Below the pieces are notes generated by a model. It saw nothing but the letters and a program-made list of their open reading frames with translations, had not been told where the DNA came from and ran no database searches. Positions 1 through 6,277 of a stretch of DNA of 10,073 bases are shown here, piece after piece. Made by a program: the position numbers and the translations under genes. Numbering within the stretch: the first letter of the stretch is position 1; each line of letters opens with the position of its first letter. Origin of the DNA: Candidatus Methanocomedens sp. (lineage in GTDB: Archaea > Halobacteriota > Methanosarcinia > Methanosarcinales > Methanocomedenaceae); assembly GCA_009649835.1 (NCBI GenBank), contig PYCK01000008.1:1-10073 (forward strand), in the 5' to 3' direction.

Positions 1-2238
1 GCTGCACGTGACATCACCGAGCGAAAACAAGCTGAAATTGCACTGTCTGAAAGCAAAGCAGAGGTAGACCTGATCTTCCAGATCGCTGCTAATGGAATGT
101 GTGTAATAGATGCTGATTTTAACGTTGTCAAAGTGAATAAAAGCTTTACCCAAATGGTAGACATGGATGAAGATGAAATCATAGGCAAAAAATGCTACGA
201 TGTCTTTAGCGGGGAACTCTGTCATTCAGAAGATTGTCCACTTCAGAAGCTAAGAAAGGGAGAACGGTTTGCTGAACATGAATCTTTCAAGAAGCGATCA
301 GACGGTAAAGAGATACCGGTTATTGTGAATGCTGCAAGATTAGAGAAGAAAGGCAAATTTGTTGGGATTGTAGAGGATTTTAAAGATATCACAGAGCATA
401 AGCAGGCTGAAGAAGAAATTCTTGATCTTCAGCGCTACACTCGTGGATTAATTGAGGTAAGCCTGGACCCGCTGGTAACCTTTGACCAGGAAGGGATCAT
501 ACTGGATGTGAACGAGGCTACAATGCGGGCTACAGGCAGAGGAAAGGAAGAGTTGATAGGAACCCCGTTTGCTGATTATTTCACAGATCCTGATAATGCA
601 TACAAAGGTGCCATGCTGACCTTTGAAATCGGAGAGGTTCGGGATTACGAGCTGGTCATGAAGGCCAGGGACGGAACCGAGACTGTTGTATCGTATAATG
701 CTTCAGTATACAAGGACCAGACAGGAAAGGTAGTGGGCGCATTTGCAGCGGCACGTGACATTACCGAGCGAAAGGGAGCAGAGCAGGAGATACAGAATCT
801 TCAGCGCTATAACCGGGGATTGATCGAGACGAGCCTGGACCCGCTGGTAACCTTTGACCAGGAAGGGACCATACTGGATGTGAACGAGGCAACGATACGG
901 GCTACAGGCAGAGGAAGGGACGAGTTGATAGGAACCCCATTTGCTGATTATTTCACAGATCCTGATAAAGCATACAAAGGTGCCATGCTGACCTTTGAAG
1001 CCGGAGAGGTTCGGGATTACGAGCTGGTCATGAAAGCCAGGGACGGAACCGAGACCACTGTTGCCTACAACGCTTCGGTCTATAAGGATCAGACCGGAAT
1101 GGTTGTGGGTGCATTTGCGGCTGCCCGTGACATTACCGAGCGAAAAAAAGCTGAAATTGCACTGTCTGAAAGCAAAGCAGAGATCGACCTGATCTTCCAG
1201 ATCGCTGCTGATGGAATGTGTGTAATAGATGCTAATTATAACATTGTCAAGGTGAATAAAAGCTTTATCCAAATGGTGGGCATGGACGAGGATGAAATCA
1301 TAGGTAAAAAATGCTACGATATCTTCAGCGGGGGGCTCTGCCATTCTGAAGATTGTCCACTCGCGAAGATGAAAAAGGGAGAACTGTTTGCTGAACATGA
1401 ATGTGTCAAGAAGCGACCGGATGGTAAAGAGATACCGGTTATTGTGAATGCTGCAAGATTAGAGAAAAATGGCAAATTTATTGGGATCGTAGAGGATTTT
1501 AAAGATATCACCGAGCGTAAGCAGGCCGAAGAAGAAATTCATGAACTTCAACGTTACAATCGTGGATTGATCGAGGTAAACCTTGATCCTCTGGTCACCT
1601 TTGATCAGGAAGGGATCATCATGGATGTGAACACGGCCACAATAGGGGCTACAGGCAGAAGCAGGGACGAGTTGATCGGAACACCCTTTGCTGATTATTT
1701 CACAGACCCAAAAAAGGCGCATAAGGGTGCAATGAAGGTCTTTGAAATCGGGGAGATCAGGGATTACGAACTGGTTATGAAACCAAAGGATGAGGCCCAG
1801 ACCACTGTAGCGGTTAATGCTTCAGTATATATGGACCAGACAGGAGAAGTTGTGGGCGCATTTGCTGCGTCACGCGACATCACCCTGCAAAAGAAGGCAG
1901 AGCACGAATTGCAGGAAACCGTCAACAGGCTTGAGGTTTATACTACCCGGATAAACAGCCTGATGGTAAGCATGTTAGACCAGATCACAGTGGAAAAAAC
2001 AAAAGGAGTGATCCTTGACATCTCAGGATTACCATCTGATGTCGAAGTTGCAGAACCTTTGATCAACATTGCAAAGTTTGCAAGACAGCTCGGTGCCACA
2101 TGTATTATTACAGGTATTAAACATGAGGCAGTACAAAGATTAACTGATGCTGGTGCCAACCTGGCCCCTATAACTACTGAAGGATCATTACTCGATGGTC
2201 TGCGATATACTATAGCAATGATAGATGAGGAAGAATAA
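1..2238 (+). CDS. Multi-PAS sensor protein with C-terminal STAS-like domain (5' partial)
   Basis: The reading frame is open from base 1, so the start lies upstream; 745 residues are visible (numbered from base 1). Residues 1-9 are the end of an earlier PAS unit. Then come five PAS domains of two types: A1 (about 20-135), B1 (141-262), B2 (265-385), A2 (393-508), B3 (514-636). Each ends in the DIT-E-K/Q linker typical of PAS tails. Both A units carry cysteines in a C-x8-C-H-x3-C pattern (C65, C74, H75, C79; C438, C447, H448, C452). Residues about 640-745 resemble the STAS domain of RsbR stressosome proteins (ILDISGLP at 671-678, IITGIKHEAV, then a DGL near the end), but the first strands look missing. 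There is no kinase, methyl-accepting or DNA-binding domain and no membrane segment, so this part is a cytosolic sensor whose output is protein-protein contact. It is the first visible gene of a four-gene operon. The PAS assignment is firm; STAS is likely; the ligand is unknown. Confidence 0.9.
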   Translation, partial: AARDITERKQAEIALSESKAEVDLIFQIAANGMCVIDADFNVVKVNKSFTQMVDMDEDEIIGKKCYDVFSGELCHSEDCPLQKLRKGERFAEHESFKKRSDGKEIPVIVNAARLEKKGKFVGIVEDFKDITEHKQAEEEILDLQRYTRGLIEVSLDPLVTFDQEGIILDVNEATMRATGRGKEELIGTPFADYFTDPDNAYKGAMLTFEIGEVRDYELVMKARDGTETVVSYNASVYKDQTGKVVGAFAAARDITERKGAEQEIQNLQRYNRGLIETSLDPLVTFDQEGTILDVNEATIRATGRGRDELIGTPFADYFTDPDKAYKGAMLTFEAGEVRDYELVMKARDGTETTVAYNASVYKDQTGMVVGAFAAARDITERKKAEIALSESKAEIDLIFQIAADGMCVIDANYNIVKVNKSFIQMVGMDEDEIIGKKCYDIFSGGLCHSEDCPLAKMKKGELFAEHECVKKRPDGKEIPVIVNAARLEKNGKFIGIVEDFKDITERKQAEEEIHELQRYNRGLIEVNLDPLVTFDQEGIIMDVNTATIGATGRSRDELIGTPFADYFTDPKKAHKGAMKVFEIGEIRDYELVMKPKDEAQTTVAVNASVYMDQTGEVVGAFAASRDITLQKKAEHELQETVNRLEVYTTRINSLMVSMLDQITVEKTKGVILDISGLPSDVEVAEPLINIAKFARQLGATCIITGIKHEAVQRLTDAGANLAPITTEGSLLDGLRYTIAMIDEEE
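22..780 (+). repeat. Long direct repeat, copy 1 (PAS-A1 + PAS-B1)
   Basis: This stretch is repeated in frame at 1141-1899 with an offset of exactly 1119 bases (373 codons). Bases 22-112 and 1141-1231 differ at only a few positions. The repeat is coding and encodes one A-type plus one B-type PAS domain. Confidence 0.8.
421..1140 (+). repeat. Tandem duplication of PAS-B (B1 and B2)
   Basis: Two adjacent B-type PAS units begin at 421 and 793, offset 372 bases (124 codons). By eye the proteins differ at roughly 11 of about 118 positions, and long stretches of DNA are nearly identical, for example at 472-520 and 844-892. This is a recent in-frame tandem duplication within the sensor gene. Confidence 0.8.
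1141..1899 (+). repeat. Long direct repeat, copy 2 (PAS-A2 + PAS-B3)
   Basis: Second copy of the A+B PAS module. The A half matches copy 1 closely; the B half (from 1540) has drifted more, both from B1 and from B2, so B3 is the older B copy. Confidence 0.75.
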
Positions 2239-2247
2239 GGTGGAAAC

Positions 2248-2625
2248 ATGGTCGAAACCAAGAAGGAAAAGCTGGATCAGGTGTTGGCCAAATTCATGCA
2301 GGTCGGACAGATAAAAGCAGTGGGTATAGTGAGTGTGGAAGGCCTGCTGATAACATCTATAATGCCACCTGATATGAATGAACGTATTGTGGGTGCGCTC
2401 TGCTCGACAATTATTGCAAGTGCGGAAACTGCAAGTTCCCAGATGGGAACCGGAGCGGTATCTGAGGTAAACATTAAAACCGAGCATGGGATATTGCTGC
2501 TCAAACCTGCAGGAGAAAAGGCATTGCTTTTTGCCCTGGCTGAAGTGGAGGCCCAGTTCGGGTTGATTACGCTGGAGATTGAGATTCGGGGTAAACAGGT
2601 CCAGGATATACTTGAAGAGGTATAG
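2248..2625 (+). CDS. Roadblock/LC7 domain protein (MglB/CvnB-like)
   Basis: A 125-residue protein that is all one roadblock/LC7 domain: an N-terminal helix (residues 3-20), a strand GIVSVEGLLITS (26-37), a long middle helix with a small-residue face (44-66), strands around 70-86, and a further strand and helix to 125. Roadblock proteins are small dimers that bind Ras-like GTPases: MglB is the GAP of MglA, and CvnB sits beside the GTPase CvnD in actinobacterial conservons. The next gene encodes such a GTPase domain, so a partner role (GAP or scaffold) is a good inference. A Shine-Dalgarno-like AAGGTGG at 2237-2243 overlaps the stop of the sensor gene, and the ATG follows 9 bases after that stop, which suggests translational coupling. 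It has no signal peptide or membrane segment. Confidence 0.88.
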   Translation: MVETKKEKLDQVLAKFMQVGQIKAVGIVSVEGLLITSIMPPDMNERIVGALCSTIIASAETASSQMGTGAVSEVNIKTEHGILLLKPAGEKALLFALAEVEAQFGLITLEIEIRGKQVQDILEEV

Positions 2626-2629
2626 AATA

Positions 2630-3814
2630 ATGGACTTGAAGAAAACCTACATTCCACGGCTGGATGATATACTCGGCGGAGGTGTACCGAAGGGAACATC
2701 GATGTTGTTCCAGGCAATGCCTGGTATCGTATCTGATGTATTCGGGTACCAGATCATTTCCCAACGGGTACAGTTGGACAGTGAGATCGGTTTTATTTAT
2801 ACTAATACCAGAACACCGATTGAGATAGAGCGTGTATTTGACAAATATGGATGGGACCTGAAAACCCCTTTGAATTCCAGCCAGATATTTTTTATTGACT
2901 CTATCTCAGGAATGATGGGTGTGCCCCCGATGGGCAAGTACATTATTGATGATCTTGCAAAAACTGAAGAAATAGTTATACCTGCAATTGAAGATATCGC
3001 AGGTGGAACAGCAGTGATTGAAAATATAGCCACTTTAATTGATTCTATTGGTGCAGATAACACAATAAAATGTATAAAGATGTTGAATGAGGCTGCCGCT
3101 AAGCATGAAGTGAATATTGTATACCTTTTTACCAGATGGGATTATGAAGACCAGTTAGTAGAACAATTAAGAAATCTGGTCGATTGTGAAATACAACTTT
3201 TTAGTATTGAAGAGAAAGTGATGTACAGACAGGTATTCATGGTGGTAAAATCCAACTGGACCAGGGCATCCAAATGTAAAACATTCTTTGAGCTTGCTGA
3301 ACCCGGTGGGGTTATGGTATTTATTCCGAAACTCCTGGTAACCGGACCTTATAATGCAGGGAAGACCACCTTTGTCCATGCAATCGCAGAGAAGGCTGTT
3401 TCTGTGGAGCGGCAGGCATTTGAACTGTTTCCGACCACAGTGGGACTGGATATCGGGCATATGGATTACAAAGGTTTTTCTGCTGATGTCTTTGGTACTC
3501 CCGGGCAGGAACGGTTTGACCTGCTGCTGGAACCGCTGGCAAGGGAGTCTATCGGCACGTTCATTATAATTGATTCGACCAAACCTGATACGTTTGCACG
3601 CGCTAAGGAAATGATCAATATGTGCCAGGCAGAGGCTTTACCTAAAGTAATTGTTGCAAATAAGCATGACCTTCCCGGTGCCCTTACACCTGATGAGATA
3701 AAAAAGCGAATGGCTTTATGGGAAGATGTCCCTATAGTACCTGTTTCGGCCCAGAAAAACGAAGGTGTGGATAAAGCGCTTGATACACTTTTCGATCTTA
3801 TATACCGAGTTTAA
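2630..3814 (+). CDS. Degenerate KaiC/RecA-like ATPase fused to a small Ras-like (COG2229/CvnD-type) GTPase
   Basis: The start chosen is the ATG at 2630, 9 bases after GAAGAGG (2614-2620) and 4 bases after the previous stop; an upstream start at 2579 would overlap the roadblock gene and adds no domain. The protein has 394 residues. Residues 1-230 resemble KaiC/RadA-like ATPases: the opening DDILGGGVPKG, and a Walker-B-like QIFFIDSISG with D90. The Walker A site (about 28-38, AMPGIVSDVF) has no GKT/S, and the usual glutamate after the next strand is replaced (YTNTRTP, 58-63). Residues 233-394 are a complete small GTPase: G1 GPYNAGKT (239-246), switch threonines T269/T270, G3 FGTPGQERF (288-296, glycine where Ras has Asp57, as is usual in the CvnD/COG2229 group), G4 NKHD (344-347), G5 SAQ (373-375). 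The natural partner is the roadblock protein just upstream. The ATPase half is probably catalytically inactive and the GTPase half active. Confidence 0.88.
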   Translation: MDLKKTYIPRLDDILGGGVPKGTSMLFQAMPGIVSDVFGYQIISQRVQLDSEIGFIYTNTRTPIEIERVFDKYGWDLKTPLNSSQIFFIDSISGMMGVPPMGKYIIDDLAKTEEIVIPAIEDIAGGTAVIENIATLIDSIGADNTIKCIKMLNEAAAKHEVNIVYLFTRWDYEDQLVEQLRNLVDCEIQLFSIEEKVMYRQVFMVVKSNWTRASKCKTFFELAEPGGVMVFIPKLLVTGPYNAGKTTFVHAIAEKAVSVERQAFELFPTTVGLDIGHMDYKGFSADVFGTPGQERFDLLLEPLARESIGTFIIIDSTKPDTFARAKEMINMCQAEALPKVIVANKHDLPGALTPDEIKKRMALWEDVPIVPVSAQKNEGVDKALDTLFDLIYRV

Positions 3815-4504
3815 ATGATACCTAAAATTAAGACTGGGATTGCGGCTTTTGATGAATTGATTGGTGGTGGACTGCCAGATAATACCATTACACTTATCTA
3901 CGGTCCTCCCAAGACCGGAAAATCCGTATTTTGTTACCATTTCCTGCAACAGGCAATCTCGGATGATGAATTCTGCCTTTACATAATGACAGATTATAAC
4001 TTGTTCCAGCTTGAAGAAAAAATGATGCAGTTCAATTGGCTCATTCATGAATATTTGCAAAAGGAAATGTTGTATGTACTGGACATTGCTTCCGGATCAA
4101 TTGGTGCAATACAAAAGGAAACTGCTACGTTCAAGATATCTTCCCCGCAGAATCCAACTGAGATTATCAGTAAGATAATTGAAGATTTGCAGTATATCTA
4201 CCAAAAAACCCATAGGTTCAGGTCTGTTCTTGATTCGACGACAACCCTGTTCTCGTTCAATTCCCCGATACTTATTGTACGTGTACTCAAGTCATATGTC
4301 ATGAGGATCAAAGTAGCCGGAGGTGCCGGGATAATTGCTTATACTGAAGGGGCTGCGGACTCCCAGATCGAAACGATGTTAAAGGCAACAGTGGACAACA
4401 TTATACATCTGGATGGTGAGAAGATCGATGTTGAAGCAATGACCGGATGTGATAATGTTTCAGCTAATTACAAGATCACTGATGAAGGATTATGTATAAT
4501 CTGA
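3815..4504 (+). CDS. KaiC-like (RadA-family) ATPase
   Basis: A 229-residue single-domain KaiC/GvpD-like P-loop ATPase. It opens with the family signature KIKTGIAAFDELIGGGLP. Walker A is GPPKTGKS (30-37) and the Walker B aspartate is D140 (RSVLD). The KaiC-family acidic pair after the second strand appears as TD (59-60) rather than EE, so hydrolysis may be slow or partner-dependent. The ATG lies directly after the stop of the fusion gene with no gap and no clear ribosome binding site of its own, so it should be translated by coupling. It lacks the second KaiC domain and any output domain. Because the upstream protein carries a degenerate copy of the same fold, the two may assemble together; this is inference. 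RadA recombinase itself is excluded by the short length and the lack of its N-terminal helix-hairpin-helix domain. Confidence 0.88.
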   Translation: MIPKIKTGIAAFDELIGGGLPDNTITLIYGPPKTGKSVFCYHFLQQAISDDEFCLYIMTDYNLFQLEEKMMQFNWLIHEYLQKEMLYVLDIASGSIGAIQKETATFKISSPQNPTEIISKIIEDLQYIYQKTHRFRSVLDSTTTLFSFNSPILIVRVLKSYVMRIKVAGGAGIIAYTEGAADSQIETMLKATVDNIIHLDGEKIDVEAMTGCDNVSANYKITDEGLCII

Positions 4505-4771
4505 TCATCCAAGAATCTGTTTTGTCCGCCTTGCAAGCATGATGATGCCTATGGCTACTATACCCATTCCGAGATTCCTTAATATTCCTCCATCAGAAAT
4601 TTCTGCAAAGGCAGCAAGTAGATAAACCATATGTATTATACTGCCCAGCAGGATGATATACCAGCATTGCTTCCAGTATTGAAGCTTTGTTGATCTGATC
4701 GCAAAAATACTTGCATATATCCAGAACAACTCGATTATAAGCCTGGTAACTAACTCCACTGTAATTATCAC
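4505..4771 (-). CDS. Small three-helix membrane protein, function unknown
   Basis: An 88-residue protein with three hydrophobic segments at about residues 6-25, 35-57 and 64-81, ending in a basic tail (RRTKQ). A mostly positive loop (RSTKLQYWKQ) lies between helices 1 and 2. I do not recognise the family. The start is a GTG at 4769-4771 with no ribosome binding site; a TATA-like box sits 27-32 bases upstream, which fits a leaderless message. Its stop codon directly abuts the stop of the KaiC-like gene on the other strand, so the pair converge with no spacer. Its membership of the signalling system is not supported by orientation, though a membrane partner for the operon is possible. The hydropathy pattern makes a real gene likely; function cannot be assigned. 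Confidence 0.6.
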   Translation of the reverse strand: MIITVELVTRLIIELFWIYASIFAIRSTKLQYWKQCWYIILLGSIIHMVYLLAAFAEISDGGILRNLGMGIVAIGIIMLARRTKQILG

Positions 4772-4797
4772 AATAGATAATCTATTTGCAAATAATG

Positions 4798-4803
4798 ATA
4801 TAA
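4798..4803 (-). promoter_or_regulatory. TATA-like box for the small membrane protein gene
   Basis: The minus strand reads TTATAT 27-32 bases ahead of the GTG at 4771, in an AT-rich stretch. The distance fits an archaeal TATA box whose transcription start coincides with the start codon, that is a leaderless transcript. Confidence 0.4.
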
Positions 4804-4863
4804 CTATTTATTCTATCTGAATGCATTTCCAGAGATAATGATTTCAGGAGATGAATTATGACT

Positions 4864-4926
4864 GCCACAGAGATCACCGAGGACACATAAGGGGAAATAC
4901 TCTGTGCTCTTTGTGCCCTCTGTGGC
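4864..4926. repeat. Imperfect palindromic CCACAGAG-type element
   Basis: The arms GCCACAGAG (4864-4872) and CTCTGTGGC (4918-4926) are exact reverse complements; extending inward, about 17 of 23 arm positions match. The internal sequence repeats the short CACAGAG/CTCTGTG theme. It lies in the non-coding gap between the membrane protein gene and tRNA-Val. Such elements are often dispersed in many copies, but only one is in this window. Confidence 0.6.
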
Positions 4927-4983
4927 CTATAAATGAAACTGAGTAAAACAAATACTGGAAAAAAACGCTAACATATCCAAAGG

Positions 4984-4991
4984 TTTATCTA
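4984..4991 (+). promoter_or_regulatory. Possible TATA box for the tRNA-Val transcript
   Basis: TTTATCTA follows a purine-rich CCAAAGG that could serve as a BRE. It is centred about 41 bases ahead of the mature tRNA 5' end, leaving room for a short 5' leader removed by RNase P. Confidence 0.35.
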
Positions 4992-5028
4992 AAATAATTA
5001 CTTAGGGAAAGGATGCTGTAAGCACTGA

Positions 5029-5102
5029 GGGCTCGTGGTCTAGCAGGTTATGACGTCGCCTTGACATGGCGGAGGTCCGGAGTTCGAATCTCCGCGGGCC
5101 CA
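5029..5102 (+). tRNA. tRNA-Val (anticodon GAC)
   Basis: A full 74-base cloverleaf. Acceptor GGGCTCG pairs with CGGGCCC (one G-T wobble), discriminator A at 5102. The D arm is GTC/GAC with AGCAGGTTA loop. The anticodon stem TCGCC/GGCGG carries loop TTGACAT, so the anticodon is GAC, reading valine GUC/GUU codons. The T arm is CGGAG/CTCCG with loop TTCGAAT. No intron is present and CCA is not encoded (TCT follows). Confidence 0.95.
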
Positions 5103-5275
5103 TCTACTCGCAGCTACTCAGGCACAGCTACTCAAGCCAGTAGCGGGCTGCACACGTATGAAGCCCTACGGGCTCCATACGTGGACTGTATATTCATACG
5201 AATTACAAAAGCGGGCTGCGACTGGATAAAACGAAGATTAGATATACCATTAAGGAGAAGAGAATATCCCTACCT
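5103..5275 (+). ncRNA. Structured spacer between the two tRNAs, possible small RNA or processed leader
   Basis: No credible protein gene lies here. The motif CA(T/G)CTACTC(G/A) occurs three times (5101-5110, 5111-5120, 5125-5134). One hairpin has the stem GCTACT/AGTAGC (5127-5132 with 5139-5144, 6-base loop). A second, much stronger, pairs 5153-5166 with 5170-5183: eight base pairs, one A-C mismatch, then five base pairs around a TAC loop. GCAGC at 5110-5114 could also pair with GCTGC at 5147-5151. GCGGGCTGC occurs at 5143-5151 and 5212-5220. There is no T-run after tRNA-Val, so the spacer is probably transcribed on into tRNA-Phe. Whether it is a stable RNA is unknown. Confidence 0.35.
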
Positions 5276-5349
<74 letters not shown>

Positions 5350-5361
5350 TTTATTTTTTTT
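5350..5361 (+). terminator. T-run terminator after tRNA-Phe
   Basis: TTTA followed by eight consecutive T residues directly after the tRNA 3' end, then more T-rich sequence. This is the usual archaeal U-tract intrinsic terminator placed behind stable RNAs. Confidence 0.7.
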
Positions 5362-5737
5362 GTATTGTTATTTACATTGGTCTGGTGGTGCCGGATTGTG
5401 TTCAGGGCATCAGGACTTCTATTACTCCTGCGGCCTGCCAGTCGATGTTCGGGAGGCGATGGACGTATGGGTCTGTGGCGGTTTTGGAGGATTTGTACTG
5501 CTGGGGTGTCTTCACCTTGCATGTGGTCCAATTCCAGGTGGATGTTCTTTTTTTCAGGAGTTGAAAGGAATAGTAAGTTGGGGAGACATTAAACGAAGCG
5601 CAGTGTAATCCGGGAGTCGTCATTGCACAGATCGAGAGAATTGATGCCAGATTGATCATGCAGTCGATAAAGTTTTAATTGGTGGGTCGAAAGATTAATT
5701 GCCTAAGAAGAATAAAAAATATTTGGGAGGGACTGCT
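5362..5737. other. Non-coding stretch with no convincing gene
   Basis: About 376 bases with short open frames on both strands, none with a recognisable domain or a ribosome binding site. The composition is more G-rich and T-rich on the plus strand than in the flanks, and the minus-strand frames read like weak protein fragments, so a decayed gene is possible but not demonstrated. The last 65 bases (from about 5671, AGTTTTAAT) may hold the promoter of the methyltransferase gene. Confidence 0.4.
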
Positions 5738-6271
5738 ATGGATGAAACAATGTCTGATTTTCATTTCAAATTGATGTCTTTCGGCTTCAAATTCCGCGAT
5801 TTTTTCAAACCTCGCAAGAATATATTGGAGCAAGCAGGTATTAAACCAGGATTTCATGTACTTGATTATGGCTGTGGTCCTGGCAGTTATTTGACTGCTG
5901 CTGCGGAACTGGTGGGAAAATCAGGGAAAATTTATGCACTGGATATTCACCCACTGGCAATTCAAAAAGTTAATACTATTGCGGCAAAGAAGAGATTATC
6001 GAATGTAGTAACTATTAATTCTGATTGTAAGACCTGGTTGCCGGATAATAGCATAGATTTAGTCCTGTTATACGATACCTTTCATTCGTTAAGTGACCCA
6101 AATAGAGTATTGGAAGAGTTACATCGAATATTGAAAACTGGTGGAATTCTATCTTTCAGTGACCATCATATGAACGAAAATGAGATATTACATGCGGTAA
6201 TAAATGGTGGATTATTTAAATTTTTTGAAGAAGGCAAGGAGATATATAATTTCATTAAAGAAGACCAATAG
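5738..6271 (+). CDS. Class I SAM-dependent methyltransferase
   Basis: The start chosen is the ATG at 5738, seven bases after GGGAGG (5725-5730); a TTG at 5699 would add 13 lysine-rich residues and put that site inside the gene. The 177-residue protein has motif I VLDYGCGPGSY (41-51), the acidic residue that binds the SAM ribose in YALDIHP (D69), a residue run SDC at 95-97 near the adenine pocket, motif IV-like DLVLLYDTFH (107-116), and the LKTGG turn (132-136). It is a compact Methyltransf_11/25 type fold ending soon after the core, without an obvious substrate domain. The substrate cannot be told. It converges with the SMR gene, with only 6 bases between the two stops. A cytosolic enzyme, probably on its own transcript. 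Confidence 0.88.
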   Translation: MDETMSDFHFKLMSFGFKFRDFFKPRKNILEQAGIKPGFHVLDYGCGPGSYLTAAAELVGKSGKIYALDIHPLAIQKVNTIAAKKRLSNVVTINSDCKTWLPDNSIDLVLLYDTFHSLSDPNRVLEELHRILKTGGILSFSDHHMNENEILHAVINGGLFKFFEEGKEIYNFIKEDQ

Positions 6272-6277
6272 CACAAA

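Noticed and set aside
703..1398. Long minus-strand open frame inside the sensor gene
   Set aside because: It lies opposite the repeated PAS coding sequence, has no recognisable domain, and is an antisense by-product of the codon bias.
2579..2629. Upstream start extending the KaiC-GTPase fusion by 17 residues
   Set aside because: It overlaps the roadblock gene, is rich in arginine, and the ATG at 2630 has a proper ribosome binding site and begins the family sequence.
2277..2717. Minus-strand open frame across the roadblock/fusion junction
   Set aside because: It is antisense to two well-supported genes, rich in Ser/Pro/Thr as shadow frames are, and has no ribosome binding site.
5103..5275. 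CRISPR array or C/D box RNA in the repeat-bearing spacer
   Set aside because: The 10-base motif is too short and lacks regular spacers, and no clear C box/D box pair is present.
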